Part shown: positions 5,833 to 5,965 of the stretch, piece by piece
Layout: every line of letters starts with the position of its first letter
Position numbering within the stretch: position 1 is the first letter of the stretch
Origin: DASYAE01 sp036501535
Lineage (GTDB): Bacteria; Actinomycetota; Actinomycetes; Streptomycetales; Catenulisporaceae
NCBI GenBank assembly: GCA_036501535.1
Contig: DASYAE010000246.1
Span: 1-5,965 of the forward strand
DNA: 5,965 nt
Reading direction: 5' to 3'
Position numbers and translations under genes: made by a program
The notes under the pieces: generated by a model
Told to the model about the DNA's origin: nothing
Seen by the model: only the letters and a program-made list of their open reading frames with translations
Databases searched by the model: none

Positions 5833-5965
5833 GTGCGTCCAGTAGGGAAGGGAAATTGATCGAATGTCTGGTTAATGACTGACCCGCAAGCTCGTCGTCG
5901 CTTGCCGGTGGAAGTCCGGTCCGGGTAGCTGTCAGGAGGCCCGGTAGCAGGCTGGCGGGGTCGGG
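5833..5965 (+). mobile_element. Putative group II intron 5' end (domain I), cut by window edge
   Basis: No coding gene is supported here. On the + strand the stretch begins GTGCG (5833-5837), the consensus 5' end of group II introns, followed by TCCAGTAGGG, which resembles the opening of the Lactococcus Ll.LtrB intron as I recall it. Downstream are closely packed RNA-like elements: GCAAGC/GCTTGC arms (5886-5891, 5900-5905, 8-nt loop), CCGG/CCGG arms around TGGAAGT (5905-5908, 5916-5919), and CCGGG/CCCGG arms (5921-5925, 5940-5944) with a 14-nt loop. An AT-richer patch (5851-5880) contrasts with the flanking genes. If correct, the rest of the ribozyme and a reverse transcriptase/maturase gene should follow beyond the right edge. 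The element would lie antisense to the transporter operon, 14 nt before its first ATG. Alternatives are a riboswitch-like or other structured RNA, or the operon's ordinary promoter region. The call rests on motif recall and hand-drawn hairpins. Confidence 0.4.

Noticed and set aside
4529..5845. Long open frame (438 codons) on the + strand opposite the binding-protein gene
   Set aside because: Its translation is a low-complexity Arg/Gly/Ala/Val mixture with no recognisable domain. It mirrors the well-supported lipoprotein gene on the other strand, a common artefact of GC-rich DNA where stop codons are rare.
5846..5895. Sigma-70-type promoter for the operon on the minus strand (TTGCGG near 5884-5889 as -35)
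   Set aside because: At 16-19 nt spacing no hexamer resembling TAnnnT is found, only CATTCG-like sequence, so I did not annotate a promoter.
5934..5939. AGGAGG on the + strand as a ribosome binding site for a gene running off the right edge
   Set aside because: No ATG or GTG follows within the usual spacing before the window ends, and the hexamer sits in the loop of a predicted hairpin.
5886..5965. Cobalamin-type riboswitch, suggested by GGAAGTCCGGT
   Set aside because: The conserved GCCACTG box and the usual order of cobalamin elements are absent, and a sugar operon on the opposite strand gives no supporting context.

Overview
The window is a carbohydrate-utilisation locus from a GC-rich Gram-positive actinomycete. 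The pointers are strong G/C bias at codon third positions, no TTA codons found in the four genes, ATG starts behind clear Shine-Dalgarno sites, a sugar ABC operon with no ATPase gene of its own, and a secreted modular glycoside hydrolase. A genus cannot be fixed from this sequence; the Streptomyces / Catenulispora / Actinospica kind of organism is an inference.

Layout, left to right. Bases 1-2569 (+) hold the larger part of a secreted multidomain family 3 glycoside hydrolase (GH3). Its frame is already open at the left edge, so signal peptide and start lie outside. Visible in order are the end of an F5/8 type C (discoidin/CBM32-like) domain, a Gly/Asn linker, the GH3 catalytic domains, a fibronectin III-like domain and a C-terminal putative-Ig (He_PIG-like) domain. 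Bases 2570-2642 are a short convergent gap with a strong GC-rich hairpin serving as a shared terminator. Bases 2643-5818 (-) hold a three-gene operon, transcribed right to left: an extracellular sugar-binding lipoprotein (4520-5818), a MalF-type permease (3523-4479) and a MalG-type permease (2643-3500), i.e. a CUT1-family ABC importer without its ATPase. Bases 5819-5965 hold the binding-protein leader and then what looks like the first part of a structured RNA on the + strand. I read this, with moderate-to-low confidence, as the 5' end of a group II intron starting at the GTGCG at 5833, inserted directly against the Shine-Dalgarno of the binding-protein gene.

How the parts could work together: the GH3 enzyme would release sugars or short oligosaccharides from a polysaccharide outside the cell, the lipoprotein would capture them, and the permease pair would import them using an ATPase encoded elsewhere (MsiK-like sharing is known in streptomycetes). 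The hydrolase and transporter are convergent, so their functional link is inferred from proximity only. The substrate cannot be read from the sequence. No regulator gene lies in the window and no convincing sigma-factor promoter was found for the operon. If the intron reading is right, the original promoter has been pushed beyond the right edge.
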